From contig JAODTK010005880.1 in NCBI GenBank assembly GCA_026419785.1, positions 62,001 to 126,000 of the forward strand: a stretch of DNA of 64,000 nt. Reading direction: 5' to 3'. This document shows positions 48,555 through 59,690 of the stretch, in pieces. Origin of the DNA: Sclerodactyla briareus (lineage: Eukaryota > Echinodermata > Holothuroidea > Dendrochirotida > Sclerodactylidae). The position numbers and the translations under genes are program-made. The stretch's first letter is position 1, and every line of letters begins with the position of its first letter. The notes under the pieces were generated by a model. It saw only the letters and a list, made by a program, of their open reading frames with translations. It was not told the DNA's origin and ran no database searches.

Positions 48555-49149
48555 ATGCAATTACAATTTAATGAAAATGGAAAGAAATGAACCTTTGATA
48601 AATCATTGATACATGTCGTAAATATTATATGCATTGTTTTTTGTAATAAGCTATTTGAAAGAAATGAGTAAGAGGGTTATCCGGGCGTTACTATATCCTA
48701 ATAATAATCTAAGTTAGGAATGTGGTATACCTTGGCACTTATGTGACTAGTATTAAATTCTTTTTCATATTCCTAATTTCGAAATTCATGAGGAATATAG
48801 CCCTAACTTTCGTATTCCTTATACTAATGTTGCCGTGAAACTTATCATAATTGCCCGTTCTAACTTCACCAGGAAACAAGCATTGTCAAAATGTACTGTT
48901 TGTCCCAAAAGTTGCAAAACCCCTTCCTCTTACAAAATACCCAATCATATCCATTACTGTCCATATGTCTATAACACGACCATCTATAATTGGTAATGAG
49001 AATTAACATATATTTGGCGACTGGTTGTTGAATTTATGCAAACAAAACTGAATTATGCGAACAAAATAAGGTTTCACTGAATATACGTGATACTGCACGA
49101 ATCACGTTACATTCCTGGTCACTTTCCCTCAATTTGAACGAAACAACAA
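48555..49149. other. Unassigned AT-rich sequence
   Basis: AT-rich spacer between the weak exon candidate and the next family A copy. Nothing recognised. Confidence 0.5.
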
Positions 49150-49800
49150 GAAAGCCGAAAGGCTAAGTGATTCATTGACATTTCTGATAACCTATGTCCA
49201 GACACGAAGAAAATGGGAAATTGTACGAGCCCATTATGGGCAATATATGACATTTGTCACAAATGGTGCCATCTTGACAAGAAGAACAATATGGTGGCTG
49301 TACTCTTTATAAGAAAGCAACACACTAAATTTCAACTTGATCAGAACAAACTATCTGTACTTATCGTGTTTACAAGGATTCTCTAACGTGACCTCAGTGA
49401 CCCTTGACTTGACCCCAAAGCTAATAGGGTTCATGTACTTATCATAGGGTGTATATCTATCAAGTATAAGCCTAATCCATCCAGACCTACATGAGTCAAC
49501 GTGTTTACCGGCCGAAATTGGCCCAAACTCCCGTTTAATTCGAAATTATCTTTCTCACTGAACCTGACACAGAGACTTCACCAAAACGATAGGGTTTTGT
49601 ACTATGATTTCGAAACCACACAATAAATTTCAGTTTGATAAGATCAACCATTCTGGACTTGTACGTCCCATAAGGAAGCTATATCCATCCAGGTGGAGTC
49701 GAGTTATAGCCAGGTGTCACATACACAATCACACACACATAATATAAATACTTACATACTGACATGATTGCATCGATTCCTCTGCCTTCTTCAACGCGAA
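49150..49800 (+). repeat. Family A element, short complete copy
   Basis: The head GAAAGCCGAAAGGCTAAGTG (49151) forms a GCC-GAAA-GGC hairpin. One to two monomers follow, with AATTTCAACTTGATCAGA, TGACCTCAGTGACCC, TAGGGTTCATGTACTTATCA and CAGGTGGAGTCGAGTTATA. The tail has a short CA tract (49728-49740), then GACATGATTGCATCGATTCC and TCTGCCTTCTTCAACG (to about 49796). Head and tail are roughly inverted relative to each other (GCCGAAAGGC and GCCTTCGGC-type). No coding potential. Confidence 0.85.
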
Positions 49801-51109
49801 TTCAAAAAGTACTGTTTGAGATAGCCCAGATAAGAGCAGTAGACACTCCATTATTTACCACTCAAAAACTGGTACGACCGTTGGCCACCGGTCCTATTTC
49901 ACCAGCATAATAGGCCTACCACTACAAGCAGCTGCCCATACTTACTATGAAAGCCGAAGTTTTCGCCTCACTAGGTTTTTAAGAAAGCCATTCCATGAAA
50001 AAACAATTGTTCAAACTCATTCACACACTCACACCGCTGCCCCAATAGCATGAGAATATTACACCACAATTGGGATTATTATGTCTCTGTCGGAATTTAC
50101 CCCAACTGAATATTACCACGCTCCCTGAATAAATATATTGTCCTGTCTGTGTGGAGCCTGGGATTTGGTTGAAAGCTCATTTGTGTTTCCACTTTTCTAC
50201 ATTGTGGTTCTAGTATCAGTATCACTATTTTAAGCGTATGACCTCCAAGCCTTCATAGATATCCGATTGTATCAAGGCTGAACTGGAACCGAAACATTAC
50301 CTTGGTCATTGATCTCGGACACAATATTCAGCTTGTATCACGGTTATGTACCCACCTCCACCCTACCCCTCCCACTCGCGTTGTCCGAAGGAGTGTGAAT
50401 ACGCCGCAATATTTAAGTAGTAAAAGTGGGAATCATGGCAACTGAAATGAAACGATTGGATCGCGGAATGTCAGAACAATGGTGTGTTCCAGTAACCCGC
50501 TTACCAGGACAACAGAAACCTCTGACACTGGGAAACTAGTCCCCTAATATGTTAACCGGTACTTTGTAGTCTTGTGTCAAGTATCGTTGTGTTTGCAAAA
50601 CAAACAATAAGTAAAGTACACTGACATACTAACTAAAACACATCTATCACACGCTAACTTCAGTTATGTCCTCTGTGAAAGGGTGATTTGATTGAAACGG
50701 CTTCCAAAAGGTTGATGAATTTCTGTTCGACTTTGACATTTCTACTGGAAAACCGTGGTCGTATCCTACTTGTGGATCACTCGGCTTGACGTCCTTGCTC
50801 TTCTACCATGATTGTTGGCTTGGGGCCTCTTGTTAGTAGGTGGCGTGTTGTAAACCCCTTTCCAGCTGTTTATACTTCACGTTCGGCTGGCTGACTATTG
50901 TTTGGTGTGTTATTAGCACAGTTGCTTAGACTTTGCTGGGGGCTTTCAGTTACACTTAGACTGGTCTGTCGTAGTTGTGGCAACAGTTGTTAGTTGCGCA
51001 TTAACCATTAAGCTGAAGAGGCGAGCCGGGTTGTACTCGAAAAAAAAATCCCTAATCTTACCTTTATTTTGTCCTTTTAGCGTCAGTAACCCAGAAGTGG
51101 TTCCCCTTT
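49801..51109. other. Unassigned sequence, no recognised gene
   Basis: No repeat period or splice-supported exon was recognised. ACGCCGCAATATTTA at 50402 also occurs near 5914, a short shared block only. Confidence 0.4.
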
Positions 51110-52199
51110 TTGTTCTCACGCTGTTGTAGAGAATCTTTACAGGATGAATCCTCACGGTTATCGATTGAGACGCTGGCCAAAATAAGGCTGGTTGACAGCC
51201 TCAATCGGACTTACCAACAACATAGGCACTTGAAAACATTTTGGGAGGATGGCGTCCGTAAAAAGTTCTGCTTCATTGGTGGTGGCTACCACTGGCCAAA
51301 CTTCCATGTACACACAGAAGTGACATGCCGTATTACAGACCAATGGGGGATCATGTGATTCTGACCGGACTCTGTCCTTCTCAGTTATTCCATCCTGACC
51401 AGGCAGAAACTCCACCACCGAATTTCGCCGATTTGAGCATAACGAGGCACACTAAGCTATGCAAAATTGCCTTTGTGACATCAGGGGGAATGCAGGAGCC
51501 CTTATAATACCAAGTAAAAGTTAAATGTAAGAAACATGCACTGTTGAGAATCAGCTACCAATTAACTATAGATGGATCTGAATAAAAAAAAAAACCTGCA
51601 AAATCATTCACGGGATGATAAAGAATAATCCAGTATTTCGTCTAAGTGAATACCTTTTCTTCGTTCTTCTGTTAATCTGACGTAAAAATATGCAACATTT
51701 TAATGTTTGTAGTCTTCGGGAGGCCTTTGCATAATCCCCTCGGATGTACTGATCCTGAATCTCCCAAAAAGAAATTGAACTATATCAAAAGGCACATGCT
51801 AGAACCTCCGAAGTTGGGTGTGGGGTTTGTGGTCGTCCTCTTTCCACCTGTGCTGTTTAAGAAATCTGTTGAATGACAATTAAATTAAACCAGTTCACCA
51901 TGAAATCTTTCGCAAGTGTCCTAGTAGACGCTACTGTGTCATTTTGTTAAAACAGGTCCAGCCGAAGCAACAGATATACTTGAATGATTGAAATTTGTAA
52001 GGTTTAGTATCGTGGTTGGGTGAAACGATCGATTAGATTGTGGGCACTAGAAGTCACTTAGTTGAGTAGTAATTTTTATGTTAATTTATTGGAGGCTCGT
52101 TAGCAAGATTGATGAAGGAGAACGTAGGTTGCTATGGTGACTTGGTTTGGCACATAGATCAGGATAAAGGTTTAGATGAACTAATAGATTTCTAGCGTA
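51110..52199. other. Unassigned; includes the paralogous block of 25391-25480
   Basis: 51134-51215 shares AGGATGAATCCTC and GACGCTGGCCA with 25391-25480. On the minus strand it reads LILASVSID and continues open for about 40 codons to a stop close to an AATAAAGGTAAG sequence. It could be an old exon or a repeat. The rest shows nothing recognisable. Confidence 0.4.
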
Positions 52200-52870
52200 A
52201 ATATGATAATTAAGTCTAATTTGCATTTAATTTATTGCGAAATTTCAAAGTTCGTTGGATTTCACGAAACTTGGTGAATATGGCTACCTTCAGTCCAAAA
52301 AACTTTTAACACAAGAATTGGGGTCAATTAGAGTCATTCAACCTACCCTAATGTGCATAATTCATGTAAAATCTTGAAGTTGCTTGAATTCCATGACACC
52401 TGGTGGGTATGGTTTACCTTGAGTTCCGAAATTTTGATCATGGATTCGGGTCACTGGAGTCCATTAATGTTGTCGAATTTGCATAATTTATGCGTAAAAT
52501 ACAGAGTTTGCCGGATTTTCATGAAAAACTGGTAGATGGCTACCTTTACTCTCCAAAATTGTTTACTAGAATGAGGACACTGAGGTCATTCAGTGTGTTA
52601 TTTTGCTGGTTTATAAAAAAAAGTTTGTTTCGATCTTCATGAGCTGAGGGGTATTATTTACCTGTAGTCCCCCAATATGTTAAATTGACAATAATATCTG
52701 GGGTTATGCGCGTGTGTCTAAATGCTCCATTCATGCAAAATGTCAAGTGTTGGTTCCCATGAAATTATTAACGTGTGGTCCACCATTGGTCTGAGAAGAT
52801 ATTGAAGTGAGAAAAGGGTCAATGGGACCTTGAAATAAGTCATCTAATTTGCATGCTTTAGGCAATTTTA
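52200..52870 (+). repeat. ~130-bp tandem array, about six units
   Basis: TAATTTGCATAATTCATG-like blocks recur at about 52217, 52350, 52478, 52610, 52730 and 52850. The first three units also share GTTGGATTTCACGAAACTTG-like, GGTGGGTATGG-TACCTT and GGGTCA-TGGAGTCATT blocks. Later units are strongly diverged. Confidence 0.82.
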
Positions 52871-53159
52871 GTCACATTCCCACCAAAAACATACTACCCG
52901 AGATAGACATGTTCAATGTCAGTCCTTAGGAATTGAAATTGGTCACTGATTAGTAGGATGTTTCTGTTAAGGCTAATCAACATATTAAGCTACACATGGA
53001 AGCCGTGTAATGTTGCATAGTGACTTATAGACGAAAACACTGATGCGCAACCAGGCGAGAACGGGGGGCGATCGTCTTGTTATTCACAGGGGTTAAACCA
53101 AAGGTTATTCGACGTGGGAATTTGCCATTCCTAAAAAGATCTATAGAATTCTATACCTA
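52871..53159. other. Spacer, nothing recognised
   Basis: Separates the 130-bp array from the next family A element. No gene or repeat was recognised. Confidence 0.5.
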
Positions 53160-54590
53160 GAAAGCTGAAAGGCTTAGATGATTCTTGACTCATTCTGACA
53201 ACTTGTCAGCACACGAGGACAAATGAAAATTGTTCTAGCTCATTATGGCAACATATGACTGGCTGACCAAATTTCCCATTTTCGCCCAAAACTGACGCTA
53301 TCTTGATCAAGCAATAGGGTTCTTGTACTCATAATAAGGAAACTACACACTAAATTTCAACTTAATCAGACCAAACATTCCTAATCTTATCTACTCACAA
53401 GATTTTCCAACTTCGACCTGTATTGACCTCTCCCTACCACCCCATATGGTATGGCGCTCTGTTGTCATGGTTACACAACATTCCGAGTAATGAACTTCAT
53501 CCCTCTAGGTGGGTTTCATGTTATCATGTTCACAAGCTGTAATCGTGGGCCCACTATCACTCTTCCATGACACAGGGTACCTTTGCTCTTGATAACGAAG
53601 CCACACATCTGCCTGTCTACTTCCAACTGGATCAGACCAAGCATTACTCTAGTGGTACATTCTTAAGGTTACAAGGATTTTCTGCCTTGGCCTACACACC
53701 ACCTCCAACTTGATCGAACAAACCATTGTGTGTCCGAAGTTTCCAGACTTTGACCTCGTGTGACCTCGTGTGACCTCAGATGACCTCTGACCTGACCCCT
53801 CCTCTAGTATGGTTCAATGTACTCATGCATTGGAAAACACTTACCACAAATGATAAGCTTCATCTATCTAGGAGGGGGGGTTCGAGTTATCGTGTTTATG
53901 ATCTAAATTGGCCAAAAAAAAAAAAAAATCACAAAATTTCTATTTTTTACAGTAGTTTACCCGCGGATATCACCGAAACAATAAGTTTCCTGCACTTCTT
54001 ATAAGAAAGCTATACACGGAATTACACACCTTGCTCAGACCAACTATACTGGACATATCGTGATTACAAGGTTGTCAGACTTAACCTCCAGTGACCTCAG
54101 ATGATCTCCGACCTAACCCCCCAAACAATAGGTTCATGTACTCATATGAGACCACACATATTGTGTATGAGCTTCATCCATCAAGATTGTGTCGAGTTAG
54201 GGTATTTACAAGCGAAATTTTGCCAAAATGTTGATTTTTTCAAATTATATTTTTCGACTGAGAATTAGACCCGATCTACCCTAACACCTACGATTTCTGT
54301 ACTCCCCATAAAAAGCTAATAACAACAACGAAATTTCAAGTTGATTGGACCAACTATTGTTATTATTGTGTTTTTGCGAGGTTTTCAGAACTTTGACCTT
54401 TGGTGACCTCAAATGACCTACACCGGTACACCCAAAAAGTGATCGGTTGATGTCATGGCAAAACCACAACCGATATAGGCTTCATCCCTCCAGGTGGGCT
54501 TGTGAATTTTAGTACATACTCACACACGCATAAACACCACACACGCCATACTGACATGACTGACATAGTTTTCTCGGACGTCGTTAATAA
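53160..54590 (+). repeat. Family A element, long complete copy with several monomers
   Basis: The head AAAGCTGAAAGGCTTAGATG (53161) is followed by CTCATTATGGCAACATATGA and TTTCAACTTAATCAGACCAA, then repeated GACTTTGACCT half-site blocks. GTTCATGTACTC, GAGTTATCGTG and AATTTCAAGTTGATTGGACC blocks recur to about 54430. The tail has a short CA-rich stretch (54520-54545) and CTGACATGACTGACATAG (54550). The order is the exact reverse complement of 3930-5797. No transposase reading frame is present; the 53780-54004 frame is a by-product. Confidence 0.85.
53751..53793 (+). promoter_or_regulatory. Array of five TGACCT half-sites (three DR4, one DR1)
   Basis: TGACCT begins at 53751, 53761, 53771, 53781 and 53788. 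Spacers are CGTG, CGTG, CAGA and C. TGACCT is the complement of AGGTCA, the nuclear-receptor half-site. Direct repeats spaced by four (DR4) and one (DR1) are known binding arrangements for such receptors. Whether any receptor binds here is unknown, since the array belongs to a repeat monomer. Confidence 0.4.
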
Positions 54591-55911
54591 TCAAAAGATG
54601 CTCCGGGGAATTCTATTTACTGTACCTGACAATTCGGGGACAGATGAGAGACCAGTCCCGGAGCATAAAAACGTGTGATTCCCATGCCCCCCTCCCAAAT
54701 GAAAAGGTGGAGTATGCAACAACCAAAAAGGAAGTTCTCAATGCTTCCGCAGACAGTGTTATTCCTGACGCTTTCTTTGAGTAAGTAGAGCAAATGTTAG
54801 CAATTTTAGGATAAGACATGTGTTTCGTAACAGTCTACAACGTAAATTTGAAAGTCGCGTCATCCCAAACTCAAGTTATTTGACCCGCGTACACGCAAAC
54901 ACACATGCGACCCAAATATGGCGACTTTTGCGGGTCCCTGGTACCGTCAAAGACGTTCCCCAATTTACGCTAACATCAATCCTTGAAGGTCCCCCATGTA
55001 GAACTTTATGAAAAGAGCAATGGAGATGATAAGTGCCCGCCCAATGCACATCGTGAAAATTGAGCAGTGTCACAGTATCGCACCATTTGATCAGGAAGTC
55101 CGGAGCTCTACGGACGGAGATAAATCTCCAAAATCCGCGTGGAGATGTGGAAAACTAGGTTTTTTTTTTATCAATGAGATACTTGAAGTGCATAGAATCG
55201 AATCTTTGCAAGGCTCGGCAAGGGTGCAGACCTGGATGTTTGCACCTCTTGTCAGCTGTGAACCTGATCTAGAAACGAAAATTCAGCAGGCATGGTTCCG
55301 TGTGTCATTCTACCAAACCCATGATACTAGCTTAGGACGATATGTATTGTCGCCTTGACCTTCAAAGAACACATTAACATGGACCATGGCAAAATTTGTT
55401 CGCGCTAGTATCGCCTTATTCTTAAATTGGCACAAGATTGGTGTGTGACGATTATACCCGTATCATTAATTAATTGCGATGGGGCGAGACGATTGTAATT
55501 TGTCCATAATCTCAGAGATGGTTCGAACTCGATTTTTCCACGAGACAAAACAGGGGACAGGCGCGTATAGACATTATTTTTCTTCATATTCTTCTTTTTC
55601 AAATCAGATGGTAATCGGACGAAGAAGGTATCAAGTTTACGTGCCAAAGCCACATGAAATTGAAGGTGGTAATGGCAACTTCATTTTTTCTATAATGGCG
55701 ACTAGAATTAGAAACAAAAGATTCATGAGTAACGTGTTTCCTTGCCATAAACCTATTATAGAGAAGGAAAAAACACCGCTAACCTCTGTGGTGAAGTCCG
55801 GCTCACGTCGGTAATATTCAATTGACCACCAAAAGCGAGGCCCAAACCGTGGGCAGTCGCCATCGCGTCTGAAACTATGCCCTTCGCACTGTCACTTCGA
55901 TTACTTCAAGA
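54591..55911. other. Unassigned sequence, open frames without recognised domains
   Basis: Frames 55008-55358 (116 codons) and 55479-55814 (111 codons), both plus strand, are the longest. Neither has a recognisable domain, and both may be chance. No good splice pair was found around them. Confidence 0.35.
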
Positions 55912-55951
55912 CCCTCCCCCCCCCCCTCCCCCCCCCCCCCCCCCTCCCCCC

Positions 55952-55982
<31 letters not shown>
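55912..55982. repeat. 71-bp C-rich tract
   Basis: Nearly pure C with a few single T or A interruptions, followed by ACACACATACAC. The minus strand is a very strong G-quadruplex candidate and the plus strand an i-motif candidate. Exact length is unreliable in any sequencing technology. Confidence 0.95.
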
Positions 55983-56129
55983 ACACACATACACTTACCA
56001 TGTGGACATTCTCAATGCTTTTACATTGATCCGACCCTTCTGCGTCTGGAACAGCAACACAATACTTAATGAGGACCCTTGGCACTCAATAATAGCGAGC
56101 GGGTATTACTGATGCAGACCTTTGAATTC

Positions 56130-56170
56130 GACAAGTATATAAATCCATCTCTCTCTCCCAGCTTCACCTA
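56130..56170 (+). promoter_or_regulatory. TATA-like box, possible promoter
   Basis: GTATATAAATCC at about 56136-56147 is followed some 25-30 bases downstream by CAGCTTCACC, an initiator-like context, and then CTCACAATGG at 56177. It precedes the candidate acceptor at 56759 and the candidate coding exon at 56893 on the same strand. TATA-like strings are common in AT-rich DNA, so this is weak. Confidence 0.25.
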
Positions 56171-56759
56171 CAGCTCACAATGGTCAAAATAAAAACAATG
56201 TTTAGACCTACACTGATTATGAAGCACAGAAATTGGAAGTACCAACTGAAAATAAAGGGGCATGTGATTCGTTCCCGTGATCAAGTGTATTTCAGTCGTC
56301 TGAGACACGATAATGGTTTATATTAATATTCATAAATACCACGTGACCATTGTCGTAAGTTGTGTGTGAAAGTGAATTATAACCGGTTATAATTCCAGTA
56401 CTAAACACCGGCTAGAGGCAACACAAGTATGTCTTGGAGAACTTTAAGTGGCGATCAACAGAACTTGTGGAAAGTTTTCAATGTGTGGAAGTTGCACACG
56501 GTTACAAAATGTAAGGCCTGTATCGCGTTTGTACGCATTCTCGATCGTGCCCGAATCGTTACATAATCTACACATATAGTAATAGGCCCATATTTCACGA
56601 AACTTCTCCAGAAATTTTATCACTTTTCAATTGAGCAGAGGATTAGGCCCTGAGGTGATCACAGGCATAAATTTTGAAATATGAAGGAGAGTTTTAATAT
56701 ATCTCCGTCACGCTCGGAAAACATGTATCTATATGTTCCTAACTTCCTCTCTTTGACAG

Positions 56760-56955
56760 GAATTTGGAAAAGCTAGACTCACTACCAGTCAAATGAATGC
56801 ACTCGGTCGAAAAACGGGAAGATAACCTGCAGTTGGATTTACAGTAGGCCCTAATACGCCCGCAGCAACACCATCAGTCAACAACATTCACAATGGCACG
56901 ACCTGCATTTGTCTTCGAATACGATCAACACGATGGCTGTATTTTCCCACGAATG
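56760..56955 (+). CDS. Candidate 5' exon with first coding codons, unknown gene
   Basis: A strong acceptor is present: a CTAAC branch-like motif, then TTCCTCTCTTTGACAG ending at 56759. The exon would carry a noncoding leader and an ATG at 56893 in good context (CACAATGG). It encodes MARPAFVFEYDQHDGCIFPR then M before a donor (ATG then GTAATAAGT) at 56955/56956, in phase 0. The leader has in-frame stops upstream, consistent with 5' UTR. I recognise no family from 21 residues. The TATA-like box at 56136 could belong to the same transcript, giving a spliced 5' UTR. Downstream exons were not identified. Confidence 0.33.
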
Positions 56956-57711
56956 GTAATAAGTGATTGTTCCTTCTAAATTTGTACTTCCCATTGTTTC
57001 AAATAACTCGAGTTCCCCGTATTAATCCCGACCACAAAAAGGATATTGATCAGAAAACCAAAAAAAAAAAATCCCCCACACTGCACTCATTCCATCGACT
57101 CATCAAATAGTATTGGACTATTGGCTATGTTCGTATCGTAAACAAGCTACTTTACATGTAATGCGGCGAGTGCTAAATTAGCAAAATGTGTCGTACGGCT
57201 GGCATTCGTACATGAACGGTAGCATGCAACGGACGTTTTCTATAGCGGTATTGTTTTGTGCGCAATGTTGGCGCAAAACGCAAGCCGCTGATGCTGATTT
57301 GACATCGTTAGTCCTCACTCCTCCCAATTGGCAAATAAGTACAATTATGGGCCCCTAGGCACATGTTGCTGCAATATTTGCTAAATAACAGCTGCAAATT
57401 TGCTACTGAACTTAAAAAACTAAGTTTTCGTGTTAGGAAGTTATTGATCACTTGGGTCTTGTGGGTGCGCCACTGACCATTTCAGTTGAAAAGCTATGCA
57501 TGTAGCGAAACAGTATAATACAATGTAGTTCAGTCCCTTATCTTGAAGAGGTTCTCATCTATTGATAGAACAAAGTCCCACACTACGCAAAAGACCAAAA
57601 ACGGCAAAAAGCGAAAACTGCCGGATGCTTTTCTGTACATCGTTCCTCCGAGTCGGTCTGTATTTTGTATTCTTACAAATCCACAAAATCTTACGTTCGA
57701 GTAACCTGAGA
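56956..57711. other. Unassigned sequence between two candidate first exons
   Basis: Would be intronic if the 56.9-kb exon is real. A-rich run at 57059-57070. Frames on both strands at 57555-57774 overlap and show no domain. Confidence 0.4.
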
Positions 57712-57753
57712 ATGTCGACTCCCAAAAGGGTCCTCATAACGCTAATGGTTCTA
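57712..57753 (+). CDS. Candidate first coding exon with signal-peptide-like start
   Basis: The ATG at 57712 encodes MSTPKRVLITLMVL, a basic amino end followed by a hydrophobic stretch. A donor (CTA then GTAAGTTG) follows at 57753/57754 in phase 0. Reading on without splicing gives VSCSNV and a stop, so a secreted or membrane protein would need further exons. None was located. The short length makes chance a real alternative. Confidence 0.25.
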
Positions 57754-58690
57754 GTAAGTTGTAGTAACGTTTAAAACTGGTATGCGCTGACAGAAAAAAA
57801 CATAACTATATAAAGTAACAACTTCATAACTTATTAAGTAAAATTACTATATAAATCGAATGTAAGAGTCTTTGATTAATCATTTGTCACTATTACTCAG
57901 TTTAGTACATTTCAGATTGGCAAAACTAAGTGAATGTAGACCAACATATAAGAATTATATAGAATTTTATTCATTAGTCATAGAGTTCTTATTTTACATA
58001 ACCATATCATTTTTTCCGAGAGTGTAATGTGTTCGTCGTAACTGCTATAACCAGGGCACATTTCCTACACATTGTGCGAACCTTCTCCTGGCAGTTCCTC
58101 TGAACACTGTATGAGCAGGGCGTTGTTGCAGTGGCATTTTCCTTACAAGGCGTTCATCCTGAATCCAAATATGAATGGGCTAAGTGCAGGTAGTTTAAGG
58201 CGGGGAACACAGCAGTGCAATTTGTTTCGTCATATCTCATTTTGGTTCTCGAAATATCGGCGATGGTAATTTGACAAATTTAGCATATTTTAGCGGTCAT
58301 AACTCAATAACGTCGTATACTATGGACTCATTCGATCCGGCCAACCGAGTAGCCTCATATATGTCGCACTTGGGTATTTTCACTTGTCACTCAGATGGAA
58401 TTCCTAAACGCTGCTTTAGGGTTTTCCGGGCCTCGAATCGGCTGGAAATATCACCTATGAACACTTTGTATTTTGATGTACAAACCATGCGATTCGGAGA
58501 ATGTCATGTTTTATCACAGGAATTTCAAATTTGGACTCTACCCGATTCAGAGCTAAATTTTAGAATTTTGCTATTTTGTCCACCATTTCCATTTTTGTTC
58601 TTTGCTTGAAATGGACAGAACTCAGCATGAGAAATTTATTGGTGCAACTTTCGTCCCAATCCGACCTTGTAGGCTGAGTTAATTTGCCTT
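57754..58690. other. Unassigned sequence, likely repeat-derived in part
   Basis: 58190-58600 carries GTCATATCTCATTTTGGTTC and CGGTCATAACTCAATAA, the flavour of text seen in the dispersed minisatellites here, but no copy was aligned. The 112-codon frame 58271-58609 lies in it and has no known domain. Confidence 0.35.
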
Positions 58691-58694
58691 GAAA

Positions 58695-58905
58695 ATGTTT
58701 TTGCATTATTGGTGAAAAGTTTTACAGAATCGGTTCAATATGTTTTTTTACATTATCGCTAACCTTTTTTACATTATCCTTTCAAAAAAAATCTACCTTA
58801 GCGGTAAAAATTACACTATCGGGCGATTTTTACATCATCGTTTTTTTTTTTTTACATTATCTGGCGTTTACATTATTGGTTGATTGTTACATTATGGGTT
58901 GTAAC
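58695..58905. repeat. TTTACATTATCGG minisatellite with variable spacers
   Basis: About eight copies of (T)TTACATTATC/TGG-like sequence occur at about 58697, 58748, 58769, 58810, 58829, 58851, 58867 and 58887. They are separated by 16-41 bases, including T-runs. Confidence 0.85.
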
Positions 58906-59389
58906 AGTCTTGTCTACTTGGTCAGCACTCAGGCACTCATAAACAGAGAATATGAAGTGGCCCATAAATCACGGAGACAGTGATTTTTTTTTTCATTTTT
59001 AGCATCAACTTGACTCAGCGAACGCTTTTCGTACGTCAGTCGAGGTATTTGTCAATAATTCTTGTCGATACCACGAATTGTTCAAACGCAATCGGATATC
59101 CCGGTAAAAAAAAAGTAGGGCGTGTGACGTTCAAAACTTCAACGATGATCTGGAGCATTGCATTCCGACTTTCTCCGTGGATTCCCACTGAAAAGTGTGT
59201 ATGTGTATATTTTTGTGCAAAAACGCCAAAAGATTCGTAAACGCAAACACATCGAAAATGGATGTCAGCATGTGTTGATATGCACAAAAGCAACTAACCA
59301 GCTAACACATATTTAGTATTTCCAATGAATATACATAATTACTGGGAACGTGTTGCCTATTAATCACAGCGAGACTTTCCCGCAGTTTT

Positions 59390-59690
59390 TAGTATATATA
59401 ACTTGAGAAGGGGGAGAATATATGCGATCGGAGCGCCACTATGTGTTGGCACGAAACGTACTGAGAGCTTATCATACCAATTCTAGGGTCAGGCAGGGGT
59501 TAATTAATGACCCGGCCGTATACTCAGATGACAACGGCAACACAACATTTTACGACCTTCTTGTATTCATGGCCTCATATAACATACAACATGCGTAATG
59601 TTCACTTTGCTAATATAATATCGTTATATCTGTATAGGCCCATGGGACTGATATAGCGCATTTGAAGGTGATCAAAGGACTTTCCCCCCA
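59390..59690. repeat. Family C repeat, copy 1
   Basis: Starts ACTTGAGAAGGGG. Shares GATCGGAGCGCCACTATGTG, CATACCAATTCTAGGGTC, GGGTTAATTAATGACCCGG, ACATGCGTAATGTTCACTT and GGGACTGATATAGCGCATTT with 62810-63125 in the same orientation. Its end, read in reverse, resembles the AGCGCTTTGA-GCGCTATA hairpin tail of LINE/SINE elements, so the body may be a retroposon on the minus strand. Confidence 0.85.

Noticed and set aside
58271..58609. 112-codon plus-strand frame
   Set aside because: No known domain, and the surrounding DNA resembles dispersed minisatellite sequence.
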